From positions 3,100,001 to 3,164,000 of the forward strand of contig BSYQ01000011.1 of assembly GCA_030272585.1 (NCBI GenBank): DNA of 64,000 bases. Reading direction: 5' to 3'. This document shows, piece after piece, positions 51,823 to 64,000 of the stretch. Source of the DNA: Bryopsis sp. KO-2023 (taxonomy: Eukaryota; Chlorophyta; Ulvophyceae; Bryopsidales; Bryopsidaceae). The position numbers and the translations under genes were made by a program. The notes beneath the pieces were generated by a model that had not been told where the DNA came from, ran no database searches, and saw nothing but the letters and a program-made list of their open reading frames with translations. Positions within the stretch are counted from its first letter, which is position 1; the number at the start of each line of letters is the position of its first letter.

Positions 51823-54775
51823 TCAAGCGCACTTGACGCCGTTGTCTTTTGCCCATTTTTTAATCAACCGAACCATGATTTCCACCTGGGGATTCGACGT
51901 GTTTCTCAACATCGACACAATGTCCCTCAAAGTGTCAGGAGAGTCTTTCCCAGCGATCACCATTTGAAAGGCCCCAATGCAAGCCCCCCGTTTGCCGTCC
52001 CAGTACTCGGGGTTAGGATCCAGCCTCTCCAGAACGTCGAACGCTTTGGCGGAATGGTAAAACGACCCCATTCTGTAGCAATCGTTGGCGATCAGTTGCA
52101 GGAGGTTGAACGAGTCGTCAGATGTTTCCATGCGGAGGTAGAGTTCCCAGGCTTGTCGAGGCTTTCCGTTCATAATGTGGCACCTGGCCAGCCACGCAAG
52201 ATAGCAATACTCCGACCTAACGAAAACACCATTCTGCCTTCAAGCAACCCACCTTATTCGAAAGAAAAAATACCCCCCGTCGCTCAGAGGAAACCCAAGC
52301 CACCGCAAAAAAATTGAAGCGACCGGCGGCTATGTAGGAATGGGTTTCTGTTGCCAAACTTCGACCTGCCCCCCTCCCCCTTCACCTATATTTCTCGTTC
52401 TCGATGGCTAGTAGGGCGGCTTCAGCCTCTTTATAGTTCCCCAGGGAGGCCTTGGCGATCCCGTAGTCCCAGTTGAAATCATCGTCGTTGTAAAAGTAAG
52501 TTTTGATCGAATTCAGGAACACCAGTACGTCTTCGAATTGCTTCAACAAAAAGAAGCAGGAAGCCATGCACTGCCTGCCGGGTATGGTGTCGCACTCGGA
52601 CGCCGATACCCCGACCAGTTGAAAATATTGCTGGGCTGTTTTTAAGTCTTTGGGGGAATCCGTCATCTGCCCTATGCACGTGTGAACGACGGCCTGCAAG
52701 AGACGGTGAATTCAGCCGCCACAAAAAAAACGCTCGAAAGTAACGCTCGAAAACGAACGTCGTCGAAGAAAGTCCTTTTGGAGTGGCTGGGTGTGGAAAT
52801 ACCTTCAAAACGTATTCCGAAGGGTTGGACGGTTCCATATTTTCCAGTAACTTCTCCGCTTCCTCTATTTCGTTGTGGCGCAAATGGTAGATCACCATGT
52901 TGAGCCGTGCCTCTGGAGGCACGCTTCCCAGTTGAGGCAACGCCTGACGACGGAACGAACAGTCAGCCAGACCTTGTGAGGGCAGTCCCCAGCCAATGTC
53001 CCTCCTTTCATTCGATTTCTGATTGTGGGGCTTGGAAAACTCGAAACTTGTGCTGTTTGTTGCTGGTGAGGGTTTTGTTGGGGTGTTGGGAGGGTGTTGC
53101 TAACCTGCATGGCGTTTTCGCCAGATCGAAACACCACTAGGTTATGCCGAATGAGTTCGTTCTCCAAATATGTTCCGTTGGTTTTCTCCGCCAGGGTCTT
53201 CAGTTCATTTTCCGCCGCCTTCCCATTGTAGAGCTTGAAATGATTGCAAGCTTTCAAATTCACTGCCAGAGCGCTGTCCGAATAGGGGCTCAAATACATG
53301 GCCAGGATCTCCAAACTGACGTCGTAATAATCCAGTTTACAGTAACACAGCGCTACGTACACGTTCAGGGCGAGATAATCCCTGTTTTCGAGCAACAACC
53401 TTTTGTAGATGTCCGTGGCTTCTTGGAAGTGCGATCGCAGGAAGTGTGTGGCGGCCAGGGAAAGTTGATCCTCGATCGAGTCCGTGAGCGCGTGGTGGCA
53501 CTCCATCAGTTTGGTTTCGTCCCCGAGCTTGTGGTGGCTGTGGAAAAGAATTCGAGTTCGAAGCGGGCATTTTGGACCCTGAGAACGCACACACAAAATC
53601 AAATCCTAACTCACTCCAGGAATCAACGCCACCCTGAGAAATGCTACTCAAAGATCATCCACGGCACTGACTGTGGCCTCCACTGTTCCAACCGTGGATG
53701 TGCTTTTCGATTGAATTCAAATGGCAGGCTGGATAATTTTTGGGAAAAAGCCCAATGCTGGGAGCCCAATGGTGTGATCTCATGCTTCAATGCATTGGAG
53801 TGGCCTGTTTTGGATTTTTTCCTCCAGGAGCAATGCTCCCACCCCCCCCCTTCATTTCGAACAAATACCCCTGCCATCAACGTTTTATTTTGTTAAGAAC
53901 AGATTGGTATCCCACATCGGTGTCTTGACAACATCAATCAATTAGACATGTCAGTCGATCTGGTCGTTCCTATGGAAGGCCCTCCGCTGACACACAATTT
54001 TTTCCTGGATTCTCTTTTTCCCTTGCCTTCTCAACAAACAAGGGGACGACAAAAAAAACCCTCACCTTTTGAGCGATTTCCACTGCTTCTCGCATGCTCC
54101 CCATGTAGTAATGACAAGCCGCCGCGTACAAGTAATAGAGAGGATCAAAATCTGATCTTTCCAAAAGGGACTCGTAGATTTCCAAGGCCTGGGTCGACAA
54201 CAGAAACCCCAACACAGTGATTTCTGGCACCAAAAAATAGCAATTGATCATTCAATCTTGCTCCTATTCCACGATTCTGATGGATTTTCAGTGAGGGGTG
54301 CCACTTGGTCCAAGAAAAGGAAAAAAAGAACTCTTTGAAAAAAACCTTGGTCGATTCAATGGGCTGTTTTTCAAAACATTTGATGAACATCGTAATCTGC
54401 CATTCCACCCAGTTCACAGCTTCCCTGCAACTTCTTTTTTATTCAAAAGGCAACGGCCAACGGCTCCCCCAAAAGAGGATACGTAAAAGAAATCAACCCG
54501 TTCACCACCACCCACCAGAAGTTAAAAATAACTTGTTTTCGTTTTTTTTTCGCTTTTTTTTGCTGAGTTCTTCCCAGTCAGACCCTACGCACTTTTGCAT
54601 GTTCGCCATAATGAAAATAGCAGTAGGCCAGCCATTCCGCATCCACCAGCTCCTCATCGTTGCGCTTTTTTCCAGACGATTGAAATTTCAACAAGGTGAT
54701 TGCCCCCAGATAATCTCGACGCGACAGGTACTCTTCCAGGTCGAAAATCTTTGTGGTTTCCTGTTCGGCCTGATC
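51823..54775 (-). CDS. IFT56: Intraflagellar transport protein 56 (TTC26/DYF13), N-terminal exon missing
   Basis: TPR protein of IFT complex B, needed for ciliary assembly and motility-protein transport. Six exons on the minus strand: 54775-54593, 54188-54066, 53578-53105, 52943-52803, 52693-52386, 52216-51823; 1623 nt, 540 residues plus stop reading in phase. Highly diagnostic stretches: [139 protein letters not shown], and a C-terminus [13 protein letters not shown]. Compared with about 554 residues in animals, about 15-25 N-terminal residues are missing; their exon lies upstream of 54775 and was not found. Shows that the organism builds cilia/flagella. Confidence 0.95.
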
Positions 54776-55990
54776 CTGAATTTTGAGCAAAAAATTTTCG
54801 ATAGGCTTTCTTGAATTTCTTAAAAAACAAGCTTTCCTTTTGGGCAATGTTCGATGCAGCGGACGGACCGCTCCAGCAAATATATTTCAAAAATAAAAAT
54901 AAAAATGTGTTTCCTGGGAGCAAAAAATGCAAAAAAATAGATTCCATTATATTTAAAAAAGTCGGAGTGCATGTGAACTGGCAAAAAGTGAAGCAATTTT
55001 GCAGCCCACTTTTTGCTGCTCCCTGTGAAATATCCAACATCTTGAAAGCTACTTAATGCTCATTACGTAAGCTTCCATTAAAATTAGGCACCAAGTCAAG
55101 AACCTCCAAAACCAATCATCCAATGGATGATCCCATTTAGAAATGCTGACGTCTTTTTCGCCCCTGATTGACGGTTTTCGCATCGACATTTCCATAAGCC
55201 GTCGGAGATGCAGGGAAAGTCGTCAAACAGCGAGCGCGCCTGTCTCTACCTTGACTGTTGGCTCCTTCCCTGCTGCCCTCGATCGTGATAAAATCATTCT
55301 TTGTCCTTGCCACGAACGGGAGGTCCCCTCTTGAGTTCCACGAAACAATCTCGGTTATTCCCGACCTTTTTGTTTGCCCGTCCCCTTGTTTGAACGCTGT
55401 GTTGGGCGCTGTTGTGTTTTTTGCGAAGAAGATGCATTGAATTTTCCAGCAATAAGCATGGATTATCATGCACTGGTGTGTGGTGATGGGGGTCTATTTT
55501 CAGCTCCTCTTTGCACGTACGCCGCAGTACGATCGCTGAGAGGTCCAAGGTAAGGAAAATGGCGTGAAATGGCAATTGTGTGGTCATTCTCGATGTATTA
55601 CGATTTTGAAGCTTCCTTGAAGCTTCCCACTTGAACGGACCAACATTCATATGACAGACGGTGAGTTTTTTCGATTTTAGACAGGAGAGCATGTTTTGAA
55701 CCGCTGGAGAAGACAATAGTTTTGGAAGCTTCTTTTTCCTTCATAAAAGAAAAACAAAACTTCCAACCCCCCCCTCAAAAAAAAAAAAAACAAACACAAA
55801 AGAAAAATCAAAAACCTATAATAATGTGTGTTACAACCAGATATTGATATGACATGAAATAGACATTGTTTCTTGTTTCAGCAAATTAGCACGAGCTCAC
55901 CCCTTCCGTTTTTAGTCCAACAAGGGAAAAAAAAAGACGCAGGAAAAAAGAAGAAGAATTGAACCCCTCATTTTCTTCATATCCAACCTT
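54776..55990. other. Upstream of IFT56, no gene recognised
   Basis: Presumably contains the short first IFT56 exon and promoter. Open frames on both strands at 55137-55720 have no recognisable motif or matching splice sites. Confidence 0.45.
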
Positions 55991-58900
55991 TTTTTCGCTT
56001 TAATAGGATATTTATCTTCCCTTTTCATTATTTCTGTTTCTTTTTTTTTTTTTTTTCCGGACAATCCTCCCTTTCTCTCTTTTTTTTCATCTTTTGTTTT
56101 TCTTCCCCTAAACAAAAAAGGATTAAAAGACGGGGACGAGTCTAGTTTTGGTTTGTTTTTTTGGGAGCGTTTTCCTACACGCTTGTTGTTTTTCCTTCGA
56201 TTCTTTGTTTGATTAGTATATATTTTAGTCTTTTTTTAAATCGCTCATCAAAGATCTAGCCCATCTACGAAACTTGAATATTGAAAGAAATTTTTTTAGC
56301 TCACATTGTTCCTTGAAGTTTTAATTTTTTTTTGAAGAAAAAAAAAAGGTTCGAAAAAAAAAAAAAAAAAAATTCCAAACGGGGTCGAAAGCTGAAAATT
56401 TTCCCCCTTGCACGACATGAGTAAAAAAAAAAAAAAAGAGGAGAAGCAAAAAACGCCCACCGATTTTTGTGAAATATGGAAAAGGAAAGGAAACGGGAAA
56501 AGTAGGGAGGGGGGGGGGGGGAATCACCTGGAGTTTCCCCCACTCATTTTCTCTCTCTCTCTTTTTTTTTTTCATTTCTTTTTCGTGATCCCTCACTGGA
56601 CCCTGAAGTTCTGTCTTTTTTCCACTTTTTTTTTTCTTTTCAATCCATACCCTCCCTTTCCTTTCCTTTCCAACCTTGACTCTTCGCTTTGCAGCTTCAC
56701 CCCACCTCCCCCCCCAAAAAAAAAATGAAAAGAAAAGAAAACATCAACCCAAAAACTTGACCTTCCCAACATGGAAAATTCTTCGTTTTGTGAATTGAGC
56801 AATGTGCAAAACCTGACCCCACTGGCTCCCTTATCCGGCTTCCCCTCCCCTGAGATATTTTACCAAAGAATGTTCATTTTTTTTTTCTCCCTATTTTTTC
56901 CCTGCTCCCTTTTCCATCCAGGAGGAAAAGACAGCCACAGAAAAAAAACAAACAAAAAAAACAGAATTTCCATTTTCCACCCTTTCTCTTCTCCTTGTTT
57001 CTCTTTCTTTTCTTTTCGTTTTTTTGAAAAGGGGTGGTGGTGGGGCAACAGAGTTAAAAAAAAAAAAAAAAGAACAAAACTGGACGGACCCCTCTTCCTT
57101 GACGCAAGGATATCCAAAAAAAAAATGGCTGCTGGCAAATGTACCAAATAATAAAAAAAAACGCACTCGTCACTCTTCTTGGTCACTCTTCTTGTTGCTT
57201 GTGCTTCAACTTTTCCTCAGAAAAAAAAAGGGGGAAAAAAAAACACGAGCTGCAAGGTGAAAAGGCCATCACAAAAAAAAAAGTGAAGGCAAAAAATCGC
57301 AGGGTCACAGCGATTCCAACAGGGAAAAAAACATGCACATAAAAAAAAAAGACAACAAAAAATGTTTTAGATATATATATATTTGCTCTTTTTATATATA
57401 GAGAGAGCAAATTTGCTTTTCCCGTTTCTCTCTGTTTTTCCCAATCCCCAAAATCCCCAAACATCGCAAATTTTTCAAGAAGATTTTTTCTTCCCTGTCT
57501 TTTCACAGATATTCTGTGTATATATACTTTTTTTTTTTGCTTGTTTCCCCCTCCCCCCCTCCCCCCCTCCCCCCCCTCAAACGAGGGACACCATCATAAA
57601 CCAGATTAAAAAAAAAAAACAAAAAAAAGGTATCGAAAAAAACCCAAAACAAATACAGCAACTTCATCTTCTTTTTTTTTTTTCTCTTTTTGCACCTTGA
57701 GGCAACAAAAAAGTCGTAATGAGAAACTCCAAACTTTTCTCCTTTTTGGAGGATTTTTTTTTTCAACTGCAGGGGAAAAAATAGAAATAAAAATAAAGGT
57801 TTCTCCTCTTTTCTTTTCTTTTTTTTTTTCACAACATGCATGCGGAAACCAATCATCCCTTTTTTGTTTTTCTTGTTTTTTTTTTCTTCTCTTCTTATTT
57901 TGCCTCTTCCCCCCCTCCCCTCCCTCAAATTAAATTTATACACGTATATATTTCATCCCTTTCTTTTTCCCCCCACAAAAAAGTTTCCCAAAAGTTTCGA
58001 AACGCATGTAACATCTGTCTTTCTTTAAAGGGAAAAAAAAAGCAGGGATCGGAGATGCAACCGGAAAAAAAAAAAAAAAAAAGCGTAATGGTAAATACAT
58101 TATTACTTGTATTTGAGACGAAATTTGCCCTTGTTTTTATATATGGAAGAAAAGTTTTTTTTCCCTCCCATTAAAAAACCTCGAAAGAGAAATCATATAT
58201 TTTGCGTGCATATTTTTTGCCCCTCCATGCACTCCCGTTTCAAACCCCACCTTTCACAAAGAAAAAGTTTTTTTTTGTTTTTTTAAAAATAAACTCTGAT
58301 ATGTAAAAAGTTTTCACTCTGAACTGATAAAAAGGAATAATCGAAGATCCTGCCTGCTTTTTTTCATTTTTCTTTCTTGTTCATTTTTCATTTTCAGCCC
58401 CCCCCATGCAATGCAACTTTTCCAGCAAGTGCATATATATCTTTTTCTTTTTCCTCTCACAAAAAGAACCAGTGGCGCAACAAAAAAAAAAAAGAAAAAA
58501 AAAGTGGAAAAAAAAACACCCCCCCCTAGAAAACAAGGGTAGAAAAGAAAGCTTTTCAAATGCTTTTTTCTATCATTTTTTTCCCTTTGCATCTTTTTCT
58601 TTGTAAATTTTCAACCCCGTTTTTTTTTTCTTTTTTTCTTTTCTCTTGTCCTTGTGAGAGAATTCAAAGAAGTTTTTACACACAATATTTTTTTTTTCTT
58701 TCCAACTGTAAGCCACAATAGGACCCAAAAGAAAAAAAAAAAAAAATAACGAATCGTCGACAGTTGCTTTAGTATTGTTCTCTTTTTTCCTTCTTTTTTC
58801 AAAAAAGGGGAAAAGGATGCTCCTTCTCGACCCTCCTTTTCCCGAAAACACCCATAGAAAAAAAAAAGCGAAGAAGGGAAAAAAAAGAACAAAAAAAACA

Positions 58901-61900
58901 GCGCAAATCATCATCGAGAGAAGGGGGAGAGAGCCAAAGAGAGAGGATGAAAAAAAAAATCATAATAGAATGCCTAAGGGCTGAATGGGGGAGAGGAAAA
59001 AGAAGACCCCCCCCCCCCTTTGATGCATAATATTTCCCCTTTTCTTTTTGAAAAAGAAGAACCCTCTTTTTTTTGTTGGCTTGGCTCTTTTTAATTTTTT
59101 TTTTCCTCTCAATAGTTCTTTTTTCCCTTCGTGTGGATTTTCTCCTGTATTTTTCTACAGAAAAATCTTCTTTTTTCTTGTTTTGTTTCCCTCATCACCA
59201 ACCTGCCCCTGCAACCAAAAAAAAAGCAAAAAAACAAACACACACACACGTTCATTAAAAGAAAAAAATGGTGAGAATCACCAAGGCCTGAGCAAAAAAA
59301 AAATCTTCCAGAGGGAAAACATTCTCAGCAAAACAATCCGATTGCCCTTTGATCCTCGACTCATATACAAAATGTTGGATGAGTTTTTTCTGTTCTTTAA
59401 AGCGTTTTTAGAAAAGATATTTGTAAAAGATATAAAAGCAAACCAACCAATCTTGGACTGAATGGAACACAACTCGACTTCTTTGAGATTTATTTATACT
59501 TATTTATTTTTGTTTATTTTGGCACCACGGGTAAAATTTGACGGGTTTTTTTTCTTCCCAAAACCCCTATCTCATACGCATGCTCTAAGCATGAAGTGAA
59601 GATAAACAAAAAAGGGTATGTCGACGGGCAAAATTTCCCCTATTTTGTTTTTCCAGAATATCACCATGCAACTCAACTCATGAGTTCAGAGAGGGGTGCG
59701 TCTGTGGCTTATTACACTCCGGTGGATAATTCTCTTATTTCCCCAAATAAAAGTGAATTTAGGAAGAAAAAAAATGCATTAAAAGACAGAATGCCGAGTA
59801 CAAAAGAGATGTCGATCGTTTATCAATCGATCAAGACCAGCTTTGATTCTCCAATTCCAAAAACATGAATGCCCAAAACCCCACCCCTTACCATTTCCCC
59901 CCGGAAAAAAAAAAAAAAAAAGAACAAAAAAAATGCAACTGAGAATCCTGCCAAAACCACTAAAAGAAAATCTTGCACTCCCCTCCCCCCCCCCCCCACG
60001 TTTTCTTTTTGTTAAACACATTTTGACCCAGTTTCTTTCCTTTCCCCCCCTTCTTCCCCCTCCCCCCCCCAAAAAAAAAACCAAAAAAAAGAGGAACCTC
60101 AAATGCAAAAAAAATAAATTTAAGTCCTTTTTGTTTTTTTTGGAAAGCTGCTATGAGAAACCGACGAGGTCCATGGAAAGTAAAACCTAGCAAGGGGCTT
60201 GCAGTAAGTGAATAATAAAACTAAAAATTAATTAAAAAAACCAGTCCATCGAGTGAAATTTGACTCTTAAGAATGAACGAATGCAACGATTAATCATGTC
60301 GGTTACATAAAAAAAAAGGTGTGTGTGTGTAAGAGAGAAAAGCAAGAATCTGGGGATCCCTAATGAAAAGGATTATGCAAGATTTTCCAACCACCCTTTC
60401 TCACCCCCTCTATGATTCAAAAAAAAAAGCGCTCGATCACCAAAGTTTTGTTGTTTTTTTTCCAACTGGGAAAAAAAAAATGAGACGATGCTCTACAACG
60501 TGGTTCGTTGTTTGAATTCCCTCCGTTTCGATTTTTTTTTTTTTTAATCCTTTTTATTTTATTTTCGTTTTTGAAAACGTTAATCAGAACCACCCCCACG
60601 TTTCTTCATTTTCAGAAAAAAAAAACTATATATGTATATTAAAGTCAGAAACTATAAAAACAAAACCAAACCAAAGAGCTTCCTTTTTTTTCTTTTTGTT
60701 TTGTTTTTCTTTCCCTTTTTTTTTCAACTTAAGAATTGGCAGACTCCCCGTGGTTAAACGGCAAAGCAGAAAATGAGAGGAAAAGGAAAAAGACCCCCGA
60801 AAACTTGATTATCACAAAGACTGTCTGCTGACATTAAAACTATAGAGGTAACTAAACGAGATAGAGAGTAAAAGAGAGAGAGAGAGTCCAGGACTGACCC
60901 ACACAAGCAAACTTTATCAGTGTGGGGTTTTGCACATGTATATATGAATATATGTTTTCCCCTGCATCATTCGAGTTCTTTCTTTTTTCTTTTCCTCCTT
61001 TTAAAAATGAAAGAAAAACAAAACCTTCATCCTTTTTTTTTTTTTTTTTTTTTTTTTTCGGTTTTTTTTTTTCCACGACAGTTCGACCTTAATTAATTAT
61101 ATTTATATATATATTTTTTGAAATCATTTATCGTAGATCTGTTTTGCCTCTCCCCTCCCTTTATCCCTCTATTTTTTCATAATTGAAATAAAAAAAGCAC
61201 TAACGCGCGCAAAGCCTTGAACGATTGAATGAAGTTGAACAGTAACTTTCGTGGTGTTTTTTTTTTTTCTTCTTTTCTTTTTTTCCTCACCTGGGAACGA
61301 AAGAAAGGGAAACCCCCCCCCTTCAGTGTTTTCGATCATATTTCCAAAACCACCCCCTCTCCTCGATCCGCTTTCTTTCTTTCTTTTTTTCCTCCCAAAT
61401 GAAGGTCAAGAAAAGAGGGAGAGGGAAATTGGGGTCATCTCGTGGCTGCAACTGCTCGATCCCTGGCATCCTGGGCTTGCCTACTCCGAGAAAGACTCGA
61501 TATAAACTTACGCAGCTGACCTGCGAGAATGTACACGGGGAGGGGGGGGGGGGGGGGGGGAAGATCAGCAACATTTCAATCATTCAAATTCATTACACAG
61601 TGTTAAAAAAAATCTAGTTTTTGGGTGCAAAACGTGGTGGGAAAATGAGTTCTTTCGGTTTTTGGGGCGGTTTTCGCATCGTTTTGGAAGTTTCTTTTTT
61701 TTTCCCCCCCAGAGTATCGAGGGGGGAAAAACAACGAAGCAACACTGACAAAAGTTTCCACAGAAAAAAGGGTTTTGTATGCAAGGGAGGGGGGGTTTCT
61801 GATTAATTACACATTTAGTCTTTTTTTTTTAAATATAATTTATAATTTATTTTTTACCCATGGTTCGGCGTCTGCCCTCTTGCCCTTCCTTGACGGCAGC

Positions 61901-62000
61901 CCCCCCCTGTTCGGCCGTATTTGCGCTGTCGGTTTTGAAAAACCTGACGAGAAAGAATAGAAACAAAAACGATTGGATTTCCTCAAAAACGCCTCCCAAT
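55991..62000. repeat. 6-kb homopolymer-rich, gene-free tract
   Basis: Dense A, T, C and G runs, most of 6 to 20 bases, with purine- and pyrimidine-rich strands alternating over tens of bases. No frame shows domain-like composition; translations are Lys-, Phe- or Pro-rich products of the runs. Includes a T/C-rich block at 57540-57580 and a near-continuous 32-base T run ending near 61058. Confidence 0.8.
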
Positions 62001-62056
62001 TCAAACCAAAATTAGTCATAAAAATCCAATGGCCAGACTGTCAGCGCACCCATAAT

Positions 62057-64000
62057 TTACCTCCTTCGAATGCTGTCCCATGCTTTTTGCCCCACCCTTC
62101 GCCTCGGTTTATCTCCTGCCGATGGAGACCTCATATGAGTGGCTGAATCGTCCCGGGGAGCGATTTCCACCAGCGCTGGGTCGAACCCAGGTGGAGCCAC
62201 AGAGTCCAGCACCTGAAACACCACCGCAAAAATATTAAAGGGAAAAAAAAAAGTTAACCCTTCACAATACGTCCACTGAACGTAGAAAACATAAGAAACG
62301 AAGCAGAACTGGGCGGAATCTATCTGGCTGAGGGTTTGCTGAAAACAAGGTTGGTTAGAAGAAAAAAAACAGTGTGGGTATATCCTGACAGAACATTGTT
62401 TGGAGGATTCTCCCACCTGGCCCGATTCGATCGTAGGCAGCACCAATGTGCTGGGTCCTTCCAGCATTTCCTCCGCGTCTCGATTTCCTGATTGATGACT
62501 GAAGTTACCAGTCGACGATCTCCGTTCACCCTTTCCACGGCCCTTTCCAGCCCGCACCTTCATGGAATTCGAAATGCTCCGCATCAGCTTTCTAACCCGG
62601 CTTTTGCCTTTTCTTTCGGGTAGCTGAGGTTCTTCCGAAGCACTCGTTACGCCACCGCCCCTTTGCCGATTGAGCGTCAAATTCCTCAGCCAACGGCGGA
62701 AATGACCTTTCACGCGATTCTCCCCTGTATAAACCCACAAGCACTTCCGTTTGGGTCTTTTTTTTTCCATCCAGGAATTTTCGTTCTTCTTAATGTCCTC
62801 TTTAACTTTTTTTTTTTTGGGGGGGGGGGGGAATGGAGGGGCAGTATACGTTATATTTTTCCTGAATAGAAAAATGGACAGGAAAAGCAGATGCAATCAT
62901 GTCAGAACTCTTGACAGTAAAATTTTTCCATCCTTAGACAACGTTCGTCACTTTCAACGAGAAGCAATAATAAAATAATAATATTCAATAATATAATAAT
63001 ATTTTTTCGAATCTGATAAAAGAAGGCAGCTTCTTCTCATCCCCAATCGACCAATCAATAAATCCCCCCCCCCCCCCTGTCCCCACCTGGACCGATGGTG
63101 CTCACGGATCCAACGGGCCCGTAAGTCCTCGAACCCGGAACATCTTCTATTTCTGGTCGAGTTGCTGGCCGATTAGAAGGTCCAGGCCTCTCCATGGTGC
63201 AAACGATCGCTCCAGCCTCCTCATCCTGCCGAATGAGCGGTCCAGAACTCAAGGTCACCGCCAATTCTTTCAGACGCTGCCCGCCCATCACTTCGTTTCC
63301 GAGTCGATTTTCTCCCCAAAAAATCGCGACACCCACATCAGAGCTTTTTCGGAGCAAGTAGGCGATCAACTCCCAAGAGTTAAATCTTCGAAGATGCTTG
63401 AGCATGTTCTCCAAGATCTTTAAAAAAATTCCAAAAAAAAAAATCATCATCTAAAAAAAAAAAGTGAAGCGATCGGCTTTTTCCATTGCTGGACGCTCTG
63501 CTAGCCTTCACTTTGATTCAGTCTCAATTTTATTTTATTTTTTAACCAAGATTCAATATCAAGCAGGTGTGGATTTTTTATCTAAGAAAAATGATAATCA
63601 TTAGTATAAATAAATAAAAATAAAATGGTCCATATTACTCATTTAATTTAAAAAAAATCTATTACTGTTTTTATTGTCTTCAAAAGGAAAGCTTTATGCA
63701 CTCCGAGGTTCTGTTTCAGATCGTGCCCAAAAAAACAAAAAACAAAAAAAATGGAAAAACCATAAATCGCCTAACCCACACACTCACTTGCATAAAGGTC
63801 GGACCAACTTCCAGCACCCCCCCATCCCTGAGCGGAATGCTAGTCGAGGTTCGGCTGGCATCACCCTCTCCAGCATTTGCAACCTGACAAACCCACACAA
63901 TCCACTTAGTTTTTTTCACATCAAAAGGAGCCCAGCTTCTGTCTTTCATTATACTTTTCTTTTCGGCACCCACCGCTTGTAGCATTGCCTCGAGCTCCAA
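62057..64000 (-). CDS. Unrecognised multi-exon gene (partial, 5' end outside window)
   Basis: Exons on the minus strand: 64000(or beyond)-63974, 63883-63788, 63417-63087, 62724-62417, 62212-62057. All junctions keep phase and end at a stop at 62057-62059, giving about 307 visible residues. The 63417 exon reads ILENMLKHLRRFNSWELIAY, VGVAIFWGENRLGNE, RLKELAVTLSSGPLIRQDEE; the next is strongly basic (KGKSRVRKLMRSISNSMKV, GKGRGKGERR) and Ser-rich; the C-terminus ends in a basic tail (KPRRRVGQKAWDSIRRR). No domain recognised; a nucleic-acid- or membrane-surface-binding tail is suggested by charge only. Confidence 0.6.

Noticed and set aside
56301-60200. Many 60 to 146 codon ORFs
   Set aside because: Translations are runs of Lys, Phe, Pro or Gly created by homopolymers.

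Overview
The window is nuclear DNA of a eukaryote. Its housekeeping genes are cut into 3 to 14 exons by mostly GT-AG introns, with one GC-AG intron supported. The genes point to a flagellated photosynthetic protist or alga: a plastid-type ABC-F ATPase, a dihydroorotase with a long presequence, two pentatricopeptide-repeat (PPR) proteins, an R2R3-MYB factor and the ciliary protein IFT56. I cannot fix the lineage; a secondary alga such as a chlorarachniophyte is only a guess. Introns and spacers are unusually rich in long homopolymer runs, often a T run directly followed by a G run.

Layout. 0.1-3.1 kb (-): ABCF5-like gene running off the left edge. 4.9-5.6 kb (+): DEK_C/SWIB protein. 6.4-10.2 kb: arm A of a 3.8-kb inverted repeat holding a decayed mnmG/gidA copy, abutting a truncated coiled-coil gene. 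11.5-18.3 kb (-): complete 14-exon DHX33-like helicase. 19.6-20.3 kb (+): small unknown gene. 23.2-23.9 kb: broken beta-helix/membrane protein gene. 24.3-28.1 kb: arm B, inverted relative to A. 28.2-31.0 kb: fragments of a Patched-like gene, an unknown C-terminus and a coiled-coil exon. 31.3-32.0 kb: third, partial copy C. 32.1-35.0 kb: intronless F-box/WD40 and MYB genes. 35.6-38.6 kb (+): complete CSN6. 39.4-43.1 kb: two intronless PPR paralogues. 45.5-47.5 kb (-): secreted lectin-like/aerolysin-like protein. 48.2-51.6 kb (+): dihydroorotase. 51.8-54.8 kb (-): IFT56. 55-62 kb: homopolymer-rich DNA without a recognisable gene. 62-64 kb (-): unknown multi-exon gene running off the right edge.

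The genes do not form an operon-like system; they are independent nuclear genes, several in divergent pairs sharing GC-rich upstream DNA. The most unusual part is 6.4-32 kb. There, repeated DNA and decaying gene pieces surround one intact helicase, which suggests repeated segmental inversion/duplication. Exon boundaries were set by hand from splice signals, reading frame and remembered family alignments; no database search was run.
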